A program made the translations under genes and the position numbers. This document shows positions 54,403 to 63,904 of a stretch of 64,000 nucleotides of DNA, one piece after another. Origin of the DNA: Bacteroidales bacterium UBA4116 (GTDB lineage Bacteria > Bacteroidota > Bacteroidia > Bacteroidales > Tannerellaceae); NCBI GenBank assembly GCA_002381645.1, contig DFXE01000011.1:186001-250000 (forward strand). The letters are read 5' to 3'. The notes below the pieces were generated by a model. That model did no database searches and had not been told where the DNA came from. It saw only the letters and a list, made by a program, of their open reading frames with translations. How positions within the stretch are numbered: the first letter of the stretch is position 1; the number at the start of each line of letters is the position of its first letter.

Positions 54403-55962
54403 ATGAGAAATATCAATTCAATAATATATAAATCCTTTGCCGTACTATCTCTCAGCACATTGCTTTTTTCCTGTTCTGAGGATATGATGGATAGGATAAA
54501 TAACGATTCAAGTCATACAAAGGATGCGCCCGCTAAATTTATTTTAGCTGATGTAATAACAAAAACTGCTTTTTCAAACGTAGGTGGAGATGTAAATACC
54601 TATACAAGTAGTTATGTGGAACACGAAGCTGGTATACATAATCAGTTATACAGGGCAGAGCGTCGCCAAAATGAGCCGTCTGCCGCTTCCACTTTTAATA
54701 ATTCGTGGATTGCGATGTACACTACATTGAAAAATGCTCGGATCATTATTGAAAAATGCTCGGAAGGTGGTAGTGAATACCAAACGCCCGAAGTTCGTGG
54801 AATAGCATATATAATGGCTGCTTATAATTCAGCATTGATTACCGATTTATTTGGAGATACTCCCTGGTCGGAAGCCGCTTTAGTTGACGATGCAGGAATG
54901 CCTGTATTTATGAATCCTAAAGTGGATAATCAAGAGGATATTTATAAAGAAGTATTGACTTATCTTGATAACGCTATTCTTGATCTTGAAGGGGTGAAAA
55001 GTATACCAGTAGGAGAATATGATTTATTGTATAATGGAGATGCTCAAAAATGGTTGAAATTTGCTTACGGCCTGAAAGCCCGTTATACTATGAGATTGAT
55101 AAATAAATCAAGTAATAAGAATGCTGAACTGGAAAAAGTGCTGGAATATGCGGCTAAATCATTTACCTCAGCTGATGAACAGGCAGCATATGCGATTTAT
55201 GATGCAAGTAACTTGAATCCGTTATTTGACTTTCAATGGAGCAGGGATGCGTTAGCTGCCAGTAAAAGTATGACTGAAAAATTGATTGAAAGAGATGATC
55301 CCCGTGTTCGCAGAGCATTTTTACATGCAGGATTGGCTCAATTGGAAGGACCACAGAATAAAAACTGGTTTCCTGCTCCTAATGGGGAGGTCGATCAATT
55401 TCAAGGTTATTATAATGTTTCCGCTTTTACATATGCACAAACTGCGCCGACATTATTGCTAAGTTTCCATGAAGTACTATTCTTGAGAGCAGAGGCATTA
55501 TGCCGTTTGAACAGGGCTGAAGAAGCTGAAGCTGAATTAAGGAAAGCCGTGATTACTGGTATCAGCAATGCCGAAATAAGTATACAGGCTGCATTTAATT
55601 CCCCTTCTGCAGGACGATATTTGAAGCAAACAACCGAAGCTATTTCTACAGAAGAAGCTGAAAAATATTTTGATGAACAGGTAAAACCTTTATTTACGGC
55701 TAATCCTTTAAAGGAAATCATGGTTCAAAAGTATATTGCCTTCTTTGGTGCATCCGGCGAATCTACCGAATGTTACAGTGATATTCGCAGGATGAAAGGA
55801 ATGGGAGAGGATTTCGTAACATTGAAAAATCCCAATAAATTCCCGTTACGTTGTCCTTACGGACAATCGGATGTAACAGCAAATCCGAATATTACCTCTA
55901 TCTTTGGTAACGGTGATTATGTATATACCGAACCCGTATGGTGGGCTGGTGGTAGTCGTTGA
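54403..55962 (+). CDS. SusD-like surface lipoprotein (cassette 3)
   Basis: A 519-residue lipoprotein of the SusD-like_2 type rather than the RagB type of loci 1 and 2. The lipobox is STLLFSC (Cys 24) followed by acidic SEDMMD, resembling a surface-export signal. Features are YIMAAYNSALITDLFGDTPW near residue 130, LLYNGDAQKWLKFAYGLKAR near 207, and LLLSFHEVLFLRAEALCRLN near 350. It partners the SusC just upstream. A terminator follows. Confidence 0.93.
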   Translation: MRNINSIIYKSFAVLSLSTLLFSCSEDMMDRINNDSSHTKDAPAKFILADVITKTAFSNVGGDVNTYTSSYVEHEAGIHNQLYRAERRQNEPSAASTFNNSWIAMYTTLKNARIIIEKCSEGGSEYQTPEVRGIAYIMAAYNSALITDLFGDTPWSEAALVDDAGMPVFMNPKVDNQEDIYKEVLTYLDNAILDLEGVKSIPVGEYDLLYNGDAQKWLKFAYGLKARYTMRLINKSSNKNAELEKVLEYAAKSFTSADEQAAYAIYDASNLNPLFDFQWSRDALAASKSMTEKLIERDDPRVRRAFLHAGLAQLEGPQNKNWFPAPNGEVDQFQGYYNVSAFTYAQTAPTLLLSFHEVLFLRAEALCRLNRAEEAEAELRKAVITGISNAEISIQAAFNSPSAGRYLKQTTEAISTEEAEKYFDEQVKPLFTANPLKEIMVQKYIAFFGASGESTECYSDIRRMKGMGEDFVTLKNPNKFPLRCPYGQSDVTANPNITSIFGNGDYVYTEPVWWAGGSR

Positions 55963-55988
55963 TATATTTTACAAATAGATAAAATTAG

Positions 55989-56015
55989 GGCTGTCCGAAA
56001 GGGCAGCTTTTTTTA
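55989..56015 (+). terminator. Terminator of SusCD cassette 3
   Basis: GCTGTCC and GGGCAGC pair around GAAA (a stable tetraloop), one G-T pair, followed by seven T. Confidence 0.88.
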
Positions 56016-56196
56016 TTATATTTTTTTGTATCAAAAATAATAAAATATGAAATTACAAATATATTTATGAGATAAATATATTTGTAATTGATTTAAATAG
56101 TATATAATATTGTTTTGGTTATTGCTTTTTTTGATAATAATTTATATATAATATAAAAGTTGTTGATTAATTTTATACGATATTACAATAAAAGAA

Positions 56197-56204
56197 TATC
56201 TTTG
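56197..56204 (+). promoter_or_regulatory. -7 element for the T9SS cargo gene
   Basis: TATCTTTG fits TAnnTTTG, 43 bases before the start at 56248, in a very AT-rich region. TTTT lies near the -33 position. Confidence 0.5.
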
Positions 56205-56247
56205 TAAATATTTTTATTACTTATTATTTATATTTAAAATTAATCCA

Positions 56248-57387
56248 ATGAAAAAAATTATTTTTTACTTTTTATTTTTATTGTTTTTTATTCAAGATAT
56301 AGCTGCAGTATTAGTAATTCAGGGAGAAACAGATTGTGTGAGCAATAATGAATATTCTTATACCGTTGCAGGTGCAGATTTGTCGAGTACTATTTCATGG
56401 TCTGTTACTAATGGGCAAATCATAGGCAGTGCTTTGGGTCTTAAAGTAAAAGTGAAATGGGACCAAGGTCAAACGAGCGGGAAAATTACGGTTACAGCTA
56501 AACCAATTGAATTTCCATATAATAGTACTGTATCGAAGGATATTTCAATATTTAATGATCCTGTTGTAACCAATATGAATATTACTGCATCAGGTGGTTT
56601 AGCTACATATAGCTATTCAAAATTTTCATTAACTTATTCCTCTAATAATGATAATTATGAAAAAACTATTACATGGTCTATTAATAATGCAGGATCAATA
56701 AAAACATTAACAGGTAATAATATAACAATAGCTTTTGATAAAATAGGTCAAACAACTATCACGGCAACCTTGAAATATTCAAAAAGCTCAAAAAGCTATA
56801 TAACGACTAAAATTATTAATATTAGTGACGGTAGTTTAGCTACTCCTACCTTGACAGGAATTTCTGGTACAAGAAAAGTTGGAGTTGGTGGTACAGGTAT
56901 TTATAGCGTGTCATCCGATTATTTTGGTCCTCATTTAAAAGAAGTATGGAAAGTAAATAATTTAGTAGTTCCTACTCATGCTGGATTACAATATAATTTT
57001 ACATCGCCTGGAAGTTATAGGATAAGTTGTCAATATACAAACACAAAGACTGGTAAATCTGGGAATGTTGTAAATATGGCAGTAAGTGTTATATCTGGTG
57101 GCGGTATTCAAAGTCTTGAGATAGATAATGATCCCTTTGAAATTATTAAATATGATAATTCAATTCTATTATCTAAAAAGGAATATTCAGATAATAATGT
57201 AACAATTAAAAATAATGAAACAGTGAACTATAAAATTTATAATTCACTTACAGGTGCATTTATTTTAAATGGTGTGAATGTTACGGGTAATGTTATTGAT
57301 ATTAGTAATTTATCAAGAGGGATTTATATTATTATATTAAATACGGATAACGGAAAAAATCAATCATACAAATTTAATGTTAAGTAA
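56248..57387 (+). CDS. Secreted Ig/PKD-like protein with T9SS sorting domain
   Basis: A 379-residue protein. A signal peptide covers about residues 1-20 (very Phe-rich, ends IAA). Three Ig- or PKD-like beta domains follow; repeated elements include TISWSVTNGQIIG and TITWSINNAGSIK, each near a K-x-T-V-TA strand. The last 80 residues (YKIYNSLTGAFILNGVNVTG, then IDISNLSRGIYIIILNT) match the type A C-terminal domain that routes proteins through the type 9 secretion system. No enzyme motif is seen, so it may be an adhesin or matrix protein. Codons are far more AT-rich than the neighbours, which suggests recent acquisition. Confidence 0.8.
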   Translation: MKKIIFYFLFLLFFIQDIAAVLVIQGETDCVSNNEYSYTVAGADLSSTISWSVTNGQIIGSALGLKVKVKWDQGQTSGKITVTAKPIEFPYNSTVSKDISIFNDPVVTNMNITASGGLATYSYSKFSLTYSSNNDNYEKTITWSINNAGSIKTLTGNNITIAFDKIGQTTITATLKYSKSSKSYITTKIINISDGSLATPTLTGISGTRKVGVGGTGIYSVSSDYFGPHLKEVWKVNNLVVPTHAGLQYNFTSPGSYRISCQYTNTKTGKSGNVVNMAVSVISGGGIQSLEIDNDPFEIIKYDNSILLSKKEYSDNNVTIKNNETVNYKIYNSLTGAFILNGVNVTGNVIDISNLSRGIYIIILNTDNGKNQSYKFNVK

Positions 57388-58111
57388 TTGATTAATGTAT
57401 GATTTAAGAAATACTAAAATATAATTGTCACATGCTTATATATTAATATATAAAGTATATAATAAAGAATGTATATATAGCTAATTATAAATGGTATTAA
57501 TCATATTCCGGATTCATTTTTGTCTCCGGATATGATGGATCAAAAATTATTTTTTAAAACTTCACCAACATTTATTCAAACCATTACCGACTTTTTATTA
57601 AACCATCACCAACTATTTTTAGAAACACTACCAACTCTTGAGCAAACCATTAGCAACTTTTTCAACCCGTTGATTTAAATAATTAATATACCGTAACTGA
57701 TCATTCACGTTTGATACTATCTATTGTGTAAAACTCAATTCAATCAAAAATAGTGTTTTAAATAAATGATTTTAACAATCTGTAAGCAAAATTAATTTGT
57801 GAAGCACTATTTAATTCTGAAATTAATATAGATAAATCTAAAAAAATATAAATTTGATGTTATTGTGATATTTTTACTCAAATTTTATTGCTTTTGCAAA
57901 AAAGCGCTAATTATATTCTTTTTTTACACTGGTATTTGAAATTATTCAAAAAAAAGTAATAAAATGATTTTATTTAATAACTTTTATTTTTAGTTTTGTG
58001 TGTCAAGCCTCTGCTTTTACTATCCAAAGATGTCAAAAGGTGTAAATTGGGTAAGTTGTGAAAATGTAAAGGTACTTTAGGATGCGTGTTAATTAAATCA
58101 AAAGAGTGTTT
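57388..58111 (+). other. Long AT-rich gap and leader of cassette 4
   Basis: About 720 bases. At 57555-57665 there is a degenerate tandem repeat of about 20-23 bases (AAACCATTACCGACTTTTT and variants, four to five units). An open frame of 48 codons (57532-57678) crosses it, but the repeat period is not a multiple of three, so coding is doubtful. From about 57850 the sequence resembles the leader before 63905. TAGTTTTG at 57991-57998 is the likely -7 element, giving a leader of about 107 bases. Confidence 0.5.
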
Positions 58112-61100
58112 ATGGAAAAAAAGTGGACTTATCTTTTATTATGCTTAGTATTAAGCATTGGGTTCGTGACTGCTCAAACCACCAGGATAACCGGAACGGT
58201 TATATCTGCTGAAGACAACGAGCCTGTTATTGGTGCTTCCTTAATAGTAAAAGGAACAACCACAGGTACAGTAACAAATTTTGATGGTGCATTTTCATTG
58301 GATGTACCATCTGATGCAAGAACCTTACTGGTTTCATACATTGGTATGCAAACCCAGGAACTACCCATCCGTCCGACCATGAATATTGTGATGCGTACGG
58401 ATGCCCGGGCTTTGGATGAAGTTGTGGTAACAGCTTTAGGTATCAGGAGGAGTGAAAAAGTCCTTGGTTATGCAGCTTCTACCGTTAAAGCGGAAGAGAT
58501 TACCGCTGCTCAATCAGGTTCAGTAATGGGTAGCCTTAGTGGAAAAGTTGCCGGTGTAAATATTTCCGGTGCAGGATCGACCGGGGGATCCCAGAATGTG
58601 ATTATCCGTGGTATTTCCTCCCTGACGGGAAGTAACCAGCCTCTTTATGTGGTAGATGGTGTTCCTATTACCAATGAACGTGGAGCGGGAGCTACGAGTA
58701 CTACCAATGTTGATGCCGACTTTGGTAACTCGGCTAACGATATCAATCCTGAAAATGTAGAATCGGTTACTATTCTGAAAGGTGCGTCGGCAACTGCATT
58801 ATACGGTTCGCGTGCGGCTAACGGTGTGATTATGATAACAACCAAGAAAGCCACTCAGGAAAAGCTAAGTATAACTTATAACGGTGCCTTTACCGCTTCC
58901 AATGTGTTGCGTGTAATGCAAACACAAGACCTTTTCGGACAAGGCTGGGGATCGTGGTCGCGCAGTGAAAACGGTTCATGGGGACCCCGGTTAGACGGTT
59001 CGATGCGTGAATGGGGATCCAATCAATTAGAAACTCCTATGGTAAAACCATTTTCATATGTAAAAAATAACCTCCGGGATTTTTACCAGACCGGATTAGA
59101 AATGAATAATAATGTCTCTGTGCGTTATGGAACATCGGCTGTGGGTATAGTTGCCTCTTATGGTAATCTTACTTCAGATGGTATCCTGCCGAATGAAGGG
59201 GATAAATTTTCAAGAAATAACTTTTTCCTAAGGGGATATGCCAATATAGACAAATTCAGTATTGACGCTTCTATGGAATATACCCGTAAAGATATAAACC
59301 GGGCACAGGCTATGGATATGGAATTATTACAACATGGGGTAGACGTTAATTATCGTGATATGAAAGATTATAACGACGAACGCTTCAATACGGATAATTA
59401 TTATACTTTTTATGCTAATAACCCATACTGGCAGATAGATAATTTCAGATATCAGTTCCAGGATGACAAAGTGGCCGGAAGGGTTGAATTAGGATACCAG
59501 ATATTAGAAGGATTAAAAGCGACTGGTAGGCTCGGGGGAGATTTTTCCAATGAAAGAACACAGAACAAAAAGGCAAAAGTAAGTTATGCTCCGGGTTCGT
59601 ATAGTGATCTGGGAGGAAAAAACCCGGAAAAAGGATATTATGGCGAGCATAGGTTTAACCGTTCCCAGATTGATGCTACCGCTTTTTTAACTGCAAATTA
59701 TACGGTAGGTGATTTCGCAATAGGCGGATCTGCCGGATGGAATTTAAATGTTCGCAATTATGGTTATACCGGAGGTTATGTAGACGGTATGGATATTCCG
59801 GGTTGGTATAATTTACTTAATACAGCTTCTGCCGCTACCATTGAGACGTATAATGAAAGTCGCCGGTTAGTAGGGGCTTTTGCTGTTGCGGAAGTAGGAT
59901 TTAGAGATTATCTGTTCCTGAATCTTTCAGCGCGAAACGATTGGTCATCTACTTTACCTATTGATAAAAATAGTTTCTTTTACGGGGGAGCTAACATATC
60001 TTTTCTACTGACTGAACTTATGCCTGAACTTAAAGCCAGTAACGTAGACTTTTTGAAATTACGCGCCGCTATCGGACAAACCGGTAATGATGCGAACGTA
60101 TACCGTACAAAAGGTTGGTATAATACATTAACCAATAGTAACTCTACCTATTATTATACCTGGTTACCCATTGGTGGTGTTTCCGGTTTAACGTTGCACA
60201 ACCGTTTAGCCAGTACAGATTTGAAACCTGAAATTTCCACCGAATATGAATTAGGTATAACCGGAAATTTCTTCGGAAACAGAATCACTATAGATGCAGC
60301 CTATTACGATAAGCAGACAAAGAACCAAATTGTGGGTGCTGCGTTACCTCCGGAAACAGGTTATACTACAGAAACCAAAAATATAGGAAAAATCCAAAAC
60401 CGTGGGGTTGAGCTTTTGGTTGATGTTGTTCCTGTACGTACAAGAGACTGGGAGTGGAATGTAGGCTGGACTTTCTCTAAAAATGAAAGTAAAGTAAAAG
60501 AATTATGGGAAGGCACTAAGGAAATGTCACTCGGACTGTGGACAAGCTACCGGGGCGTAGAATTTATGGCCATTGAGGGCGAACCTGTAGGTGTTTACAG
60601 GATTCCTGCTGCTGCTAAAGTGGAAGATGAAAATAGTCCGTATTACGGATACACCATTGTAAATAATAATGGATATATAACTACCAGTAATACGGAAAAA
60701 GATATAGTGGGAAAAGCCGACCCCGATTTTATGATGGGATTTAATACAACAGTTAAGTACAAAGATTTTTCTTTGCGTATTGTCGGCGATTGGCGGAAAG
60801 GTGGTCATATGTATTCATCTACATCCTATATATCGCATTTTAATGGTAATTCCACGCAGACGGTATTTAATGAACGTAACCCCTATGTAATACCTAATTC
60901 GGTTAAAGTGGTGAATGGAGAATATGTGGAAAATAACATACCAGTTACGGTTCCTAATATGCCTAATGCACAGGGTAATTATTCATTTAATCCTGAAGTC
61001 CGTAACCATATGGTGATCCCCAGGGATTATTTTAAAGTCAGGGAAATTGTGTTATCTTATAAGGTTCCGTCTTCTTTCTTAAGCAAGACACCGATATCAG

Positions 61101-61273
61101 CAGCTTCCGTTAGCTTTATCGGCCGGAATCTTTTCTTGTTCACTCCTAAATTGAATAATTATATCGATCCTGAAGCTACGAATTTGGGTAATGATTTGGC
61201 ATCCTTGCTTGGAGAAACATCAGGTACCAGTTCTACACGCAATATCGGTATTGGTTTAAATGTTACATTTTAA
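58112..61273 (+). CDS. SusC-type TonB-dependent transporter (cassette 4)
   Basis: A 1053-residue outer-membrane transporter, paralogue of the one at 51187. Signal peptide MEKKWTYLLLCLVLSIGFVT, regulatory-like domain GASLIVKGTTTGTVTNFDGA, DEVVVTALGIRRSEK, plug IRGISSLTGSNQPLYVVDGV, barrel ending IGIGLNVTF. ATG 58112 is chosen over a GTG two codons upstream by comparison with its relatives. The SusD partner is 20 bases on. The substrate is unknown. Confidence 0.95.
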   Translation: MEKKWTYLLLCLVLSIGFVTAQTTRITGTVISAEDNEPVIGASLIVKGTTTGTVTNFDGAFSLDVPSDARTLLVSYIGMQTQELPIRPTMNIVMRTDARALDEVVVTALGIRRSEKVLGYAASTVKAEEITAAQSGSVMGSLSGKVAGVNISGAGSTGGSQNVIIRGISSLTGSNQPLYVVDGVPITNERGAGATSTTNVDADFGNSANDINPENVESVTILKGASATALYGSRAANGVIMITTKKATQEKLSITYNGAFTASNVLRVMQTQDLFGQGWGSWSRSENGSWGPRLDGSMREWGSNQLETPMVKPFSYVKNNLRDFYQTGLEMNNNVSVRYGTSAVGIVASYGNLTSDGILPNEGDKFSRNNFFLRGYANIDKFSIDASMEYTRKDINRAQAMDMELLQHGVDVNYRDMKDYNDERFNTDNYYTFYANNPYWQIDNFRYQFQDDKVAGRVELGYQILEGLKATGRLGGDFSNERTQNKKAKVSYAPGSYSDLGGKNPEKGYYGEHRFNRSQIDATAFLTANYTVGDFAIGGSAGWNLNVRNYGYTGGYVDGMDIPGWYNLLNTASAATIETYNESRRLVGAFAVAEVGFRDYLFLNLSARNDWSSTLPIDKNSFFYGGANISFLLTELMPELKASNVDFLKLRAAIGQTGNDANVYRTKGWYNTLTNSNSTYYYTWLPIGGVSGLTLHNRLASTDLKPEISTEYELGITGNFFGNRITIDAAYYDKQTKNQIVGAALPPETGYTTETKNIGKIQNRGVELLVDVVPVRTRDWEWNVGWTFSKNESKVKELWEGTKEMSLGLWTSYRGVEFMAIEGEPVGVYRIPAAAKVEDENSPYYGYTIVNNNGYITTSNTEKDIVGKADPDFMMGFNTTVKYKDFSLRIVGDWRKGGHMYSSTSYISHFNGNSTQTVFNERNPYVIPNSVKVVNGEYVENNIPVTVPNMPNAQGNYSFNPEVRNHMVIPRDYFKVREIVLSYKVPSSFLSKTPISAASVSFIGRNLFLFTPKLNNYIDPEATNLGNDLASLLGETSGTSSTRNIGIGLNVTF

Positions 61274-61293
61274 GATTTCAAAAAAGAAAATTT

Positions 61294-62850
61294 ATGAAAC
61301 TGAAAAAGATATTATCAATAGGAATAATAGTAGGGATTTTGAGCGGATCGTTTATTTCGTGTAACGATTATTTGGATATAAACGAAAACCCTAATTTCCC
61401 GACGGAAGCAACTTTGCAAACGTTACTGCCTTCCATAGGAGCTACGACGATCGCCCAGATAGGCTTAAATGGAGCATTGATAGGATCGATGTGGATGCAG
61501 CACACCACACAGGGAAATACGACTAATCAATATAATTCATTGGTAAATTACAGTGTAACCGTTAGCAGTTATAATGCATTTTGGACAAACGCTTATGCGA
61601 ATACTCTTCCTGATATACAGCTGCTTTTGCAAAAAGCCGAAGAAGAAGGAGCATGGAATTACTGGGTAATCGGAAGAATACTGGAAGCATTTAACTATCA
61701 TTTCCTTACGGATATGTATGGGGATATTCCTTTTACAGAAGCTTTGCGGGCAGATGAAATTAAAGCGCCTAAATATGATGATAGTAAAACGGTGGTTTAT
61801 CCGGCAATTCTTGCTATGCTGGATGAAGCTATTGCAAAAGAATCACAAGCAAAGGCAAATTCAAATCCTAACATAGGTAATGCGGATTATTACTTTAATG
61901 GAGATATGGATAAATGGATAGCATTTGCTAAAACATTAAAACTTAAATTACTGATGCGTGATTTTGAAACGAACAGAGCACAAATTACAGCTATCCTGGA
62001 TGCCGGCGGACTTTTGCAGGAAGACTGTGCGATGACCGCTTTTGAAGATGCAACCAATAAAGGAAATCCTTTTTACGAATATAATATTCGTCAATTGAAT
62101 ACAGTAGAAAATGTACGTGCCTGCCATACATTTACCGAATTCCTGATCCATGCGGAAGATCCCCGTATTGAACAATATTATGAGGTCACCAATTATGCCA
62201 AGCAACAAATGGCAGAAGGAAAAGATGTAACAATTCGTGAAATGTACGGAGGGTTACCCTGCGGAACAAAGCCTTCTGCAGAAGAAGAAGATGCTGATGC
62301 TGTACCATTGATCAAGTCATCCAGATATTTACAATCCTATGATGATCCTGCTTACCTGATGAATAGTGCGGAAATTTCCTTTTTACAGGCTGAAGCATAT
62401 GCACGTTTAGGAGATAAAACAAAAGCTAAGACACATTATGATGAAGGTGTTTCAAGAGCATTTGCCCGTTGGGGCTATGATGCTTCCTCGTTCATTGCAG
62501 CGGATGGGGTATATGTATTTAAAGATTCTTCATTGGATGAAATGCTGAAATATATTCTTACCCAGAAATGGGTTGCTTCGGCAAAGGCAAATGCCTGGGA
62601 TGCATTTTTCGACAGGAACAGAACTGGAATTCCGGAGATCAGTACAGCTGAAAAAGTACGTGTAAGTAATATTACCCCTGGTTTAGTTGATGGATATGAA
62701 TTAGGTACGTTAGTAGCTCCGGGAAGTACGGAGTTGCAAGTGAATGAATTTCCCAAACGTATGCTGGTACCACATATATCTTCTGCAACTAACCCGAACG
62801 CTCCGGAACCCAAAAATGTTACAGAACCTATGTGGTGGCATAAAAATTAA
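61294..62850 (+). CDS. SusD-like surface lipoprotein (cassette 4)
   Basis: A 518-residue SusD-like_2 lipoprotein, related to that of cassette 3. Lipobox SGSFISC (Cys 23) followed by NDYLDINEN. Features are FNYHFLTDMYGDIPFTEALR near residue 135, YYFNGDMDKWIAFAKTLKLK near 198, and YLMNSAEISFLQAEAYARLG near 350. The C-terminal helix has ILTQKWVASAKANAWDAFFD. It should bind the same ligand as the SusC upstream. A small lipoprotein gene follows after about 30 bases. Confidence 0.93.
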   Translation: MKLKKILSIGIIVGILSGSFISCNDYLDINENPNFPTEATLQTLLPSIGATTIAQIGLNGALIGSMWMQHTTQGNTTNQYNSLVNYSVTVSSYNAFWTNAYANTLPDIQLLLQKAEEEGAWNYWVIGRILEAFNYHFLTDMYGDIPFTEALRADEIKAPKYDDSKTVVYPAILAMLDEAIAKESQAKANSNPNIGNADYYFNGDMDKWIAFAKTLKLKLLMRDFETNRAQITAILDAGGLLQEDCAMTAFEDATNKGNPFYEYNIRQLNTVENVRACHTFTEFLIHAEDPRIEQYYEVTNYAKQQMAEGKDVTIREMYGGLPCGTKPSAEEEDADAVPLIKSSRYLQSYDDPAYLMNSAEISFLQAEAYARLGDKTKAKTHYDEGVSRAFARWGYDASSFIAADGVYVFKDSSLDEMLKYILTQKWVASAKANAWDAFFDRNRTGIPEISTAEKVRVSNITPGLVDGYELGTLVAPGSTELQVNEFPKRMLVPHISSATNPNAPEPKNVTEPMWWHKN

Positions 62851-62882
62851 GTAGTAAATTGAATAATAAATTGTATATGATT

Positions 62883-63395
62883 ATGAAGTATTTAAAAAAT
62901 ATATTTTTTATACTATTGGCAGTTATTGCTTTTTCAGCATGTGAAACATATGGTGATTATGATATTGATTATACTCCTATACATCCTTTAGGTGGTCAAT
63001 ATAGAATACATGTATTGAATCAGGCAGGAGATACGCTTTTGAGGGACTATTGCTATATTGCCAATACTACGGATTACGCAACGGATAAATGCTGGATCAG
63101 GATAGGCAATTATAATGCTAACCCTGAGAATGAATGGGCTATCAATGGAAAGATTAGTTGTGACATAAGTAGTCTTACTTTTTCCGGATCATCTATTGAA
63201 AATCTGGCTGGTAATGTTCCTTCATCTACTGAAACGTTTTCTGTTAGTGATGGAATGGTGGTGTTAGATGGAATGACTACAGAAATCTCTAAGACTACAA
63301 CTGATAAAATATCTTTTTCTTTTACTAATTCACGTTACCCGGGACAAATATTTAAAGCAGATGGCTATCGTTATACCGGATGGGGAGGAGATTGA
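62883..63395 (+). CDS. Small surface lipoprotein (lipid-binding-like)
   Basis: A 170-residue lipoprotein (lipobox VIAFSAC, Cys 19, then acidic ETYGDYDIDY). The rest is beta-rich, with HPLGGQYRIHVLNQAGDTLL and the C-terminal YPGQIFKADGYRYTGWGGD. It looks like the family named lipid-binding putative hydrolase (PF12888 from memory), often found third in SusCD loci. No catalytic motif is evident. I start at ATG 62883; ATG 62877 and a TTG at 62859 are alternatives. A terminator closes the operon. Confidence 0.75.
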   Translation: MKYLKNIFFILLAVIAFSACETYGDYDIDYTPIHPLGGQYRIHVLNQAGDTLLRDYCYIANTTDYATDKCWIRIGNYNANPENEWAINGKISCDISSLTFSGSSIENLAGNVPSSTETFSVSDGMVVLDGMTTEISKTTTDKISFSFTNSRYPGQIFKADGYRYTGWGGD

Positions 63396-63434
63396 GCAAG
63401 TAAAATTATGCAGGATAAATAATCAATCCATAAA

Positions 63435-63463
63435 AAAGAGCCCGGTATTATACCGGGCTCTTT
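63435..63463 (+). terminator. Terminator of SusCD cassette 4
   Basis: AAAGAGCCCGGTA and TACCGGGCTCTTT form a perfect 13-base stem with a TTA loop. The T run is short, but the stem is strong. Confidence 0.9.
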
Positions 63464-63904
63464 CATTATTAACCATTTACAACGTACGCCATAAGAGTAA
63501 ATTTTTCTTCTTAGAAGAAATTATTTTATATAGGAAATTCATATTTTTTATTATAAATAGATTAAACAATTTGTAAGCTTGCGTGACTTTTTTAAAGTCA
63601 TACATCTTTTGAATAAGTAATTTGAAGCAAAAAAATGTCAAAAAAAGTGATAATGTGATATTTTAATTCAGATTTTATATATTGACAAATTGATTTTTTA
63701 ATATTATTTTTTATTTCTAATGGATAAAATTCTGTGAAAAAAAACATTAAAATGATTTTTTTTATATGCGCATTATTGTTAGTTTTGCGTGTAAAACCTC
63801 TACTTTTTCCACTTTGAAATATAAAAGTTATAAAATAGAACAAACCCTTTCAGAAGTGCTAACTAATAATAATGTGTGTTAATTAAAAATCAAAAAGAGT
63901 GTTT
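63464..63904 (+). other. Gap and leader of cassette 5
   Basis: Very AT-rich and non-coding as far as I can see. From about 63645 it resembles the leader of cassette 4: GTGATATTTT..., AAAATGATTTT and TTAGTTTTG occur in the same order. TAGTTTTG at 63780-63787 is the likely -7 element, about 118 bases before the start, and TCAAAAAGAGTGTTT precedes the ATG. Confidence 0.55.

Noticed and set aside
57555..57665. CRISPR array
   Set aside because: Units are degenerate and directly adjoining, without unique spacers of constant length, and no cas genes are present.
57532..57678. 48-codon ORF over the degenerate repeat
   Set aside because: The repeat period is not a multiple of three and no ribosome-binding or promoter signal precedes it; kept as a repeat tract only.
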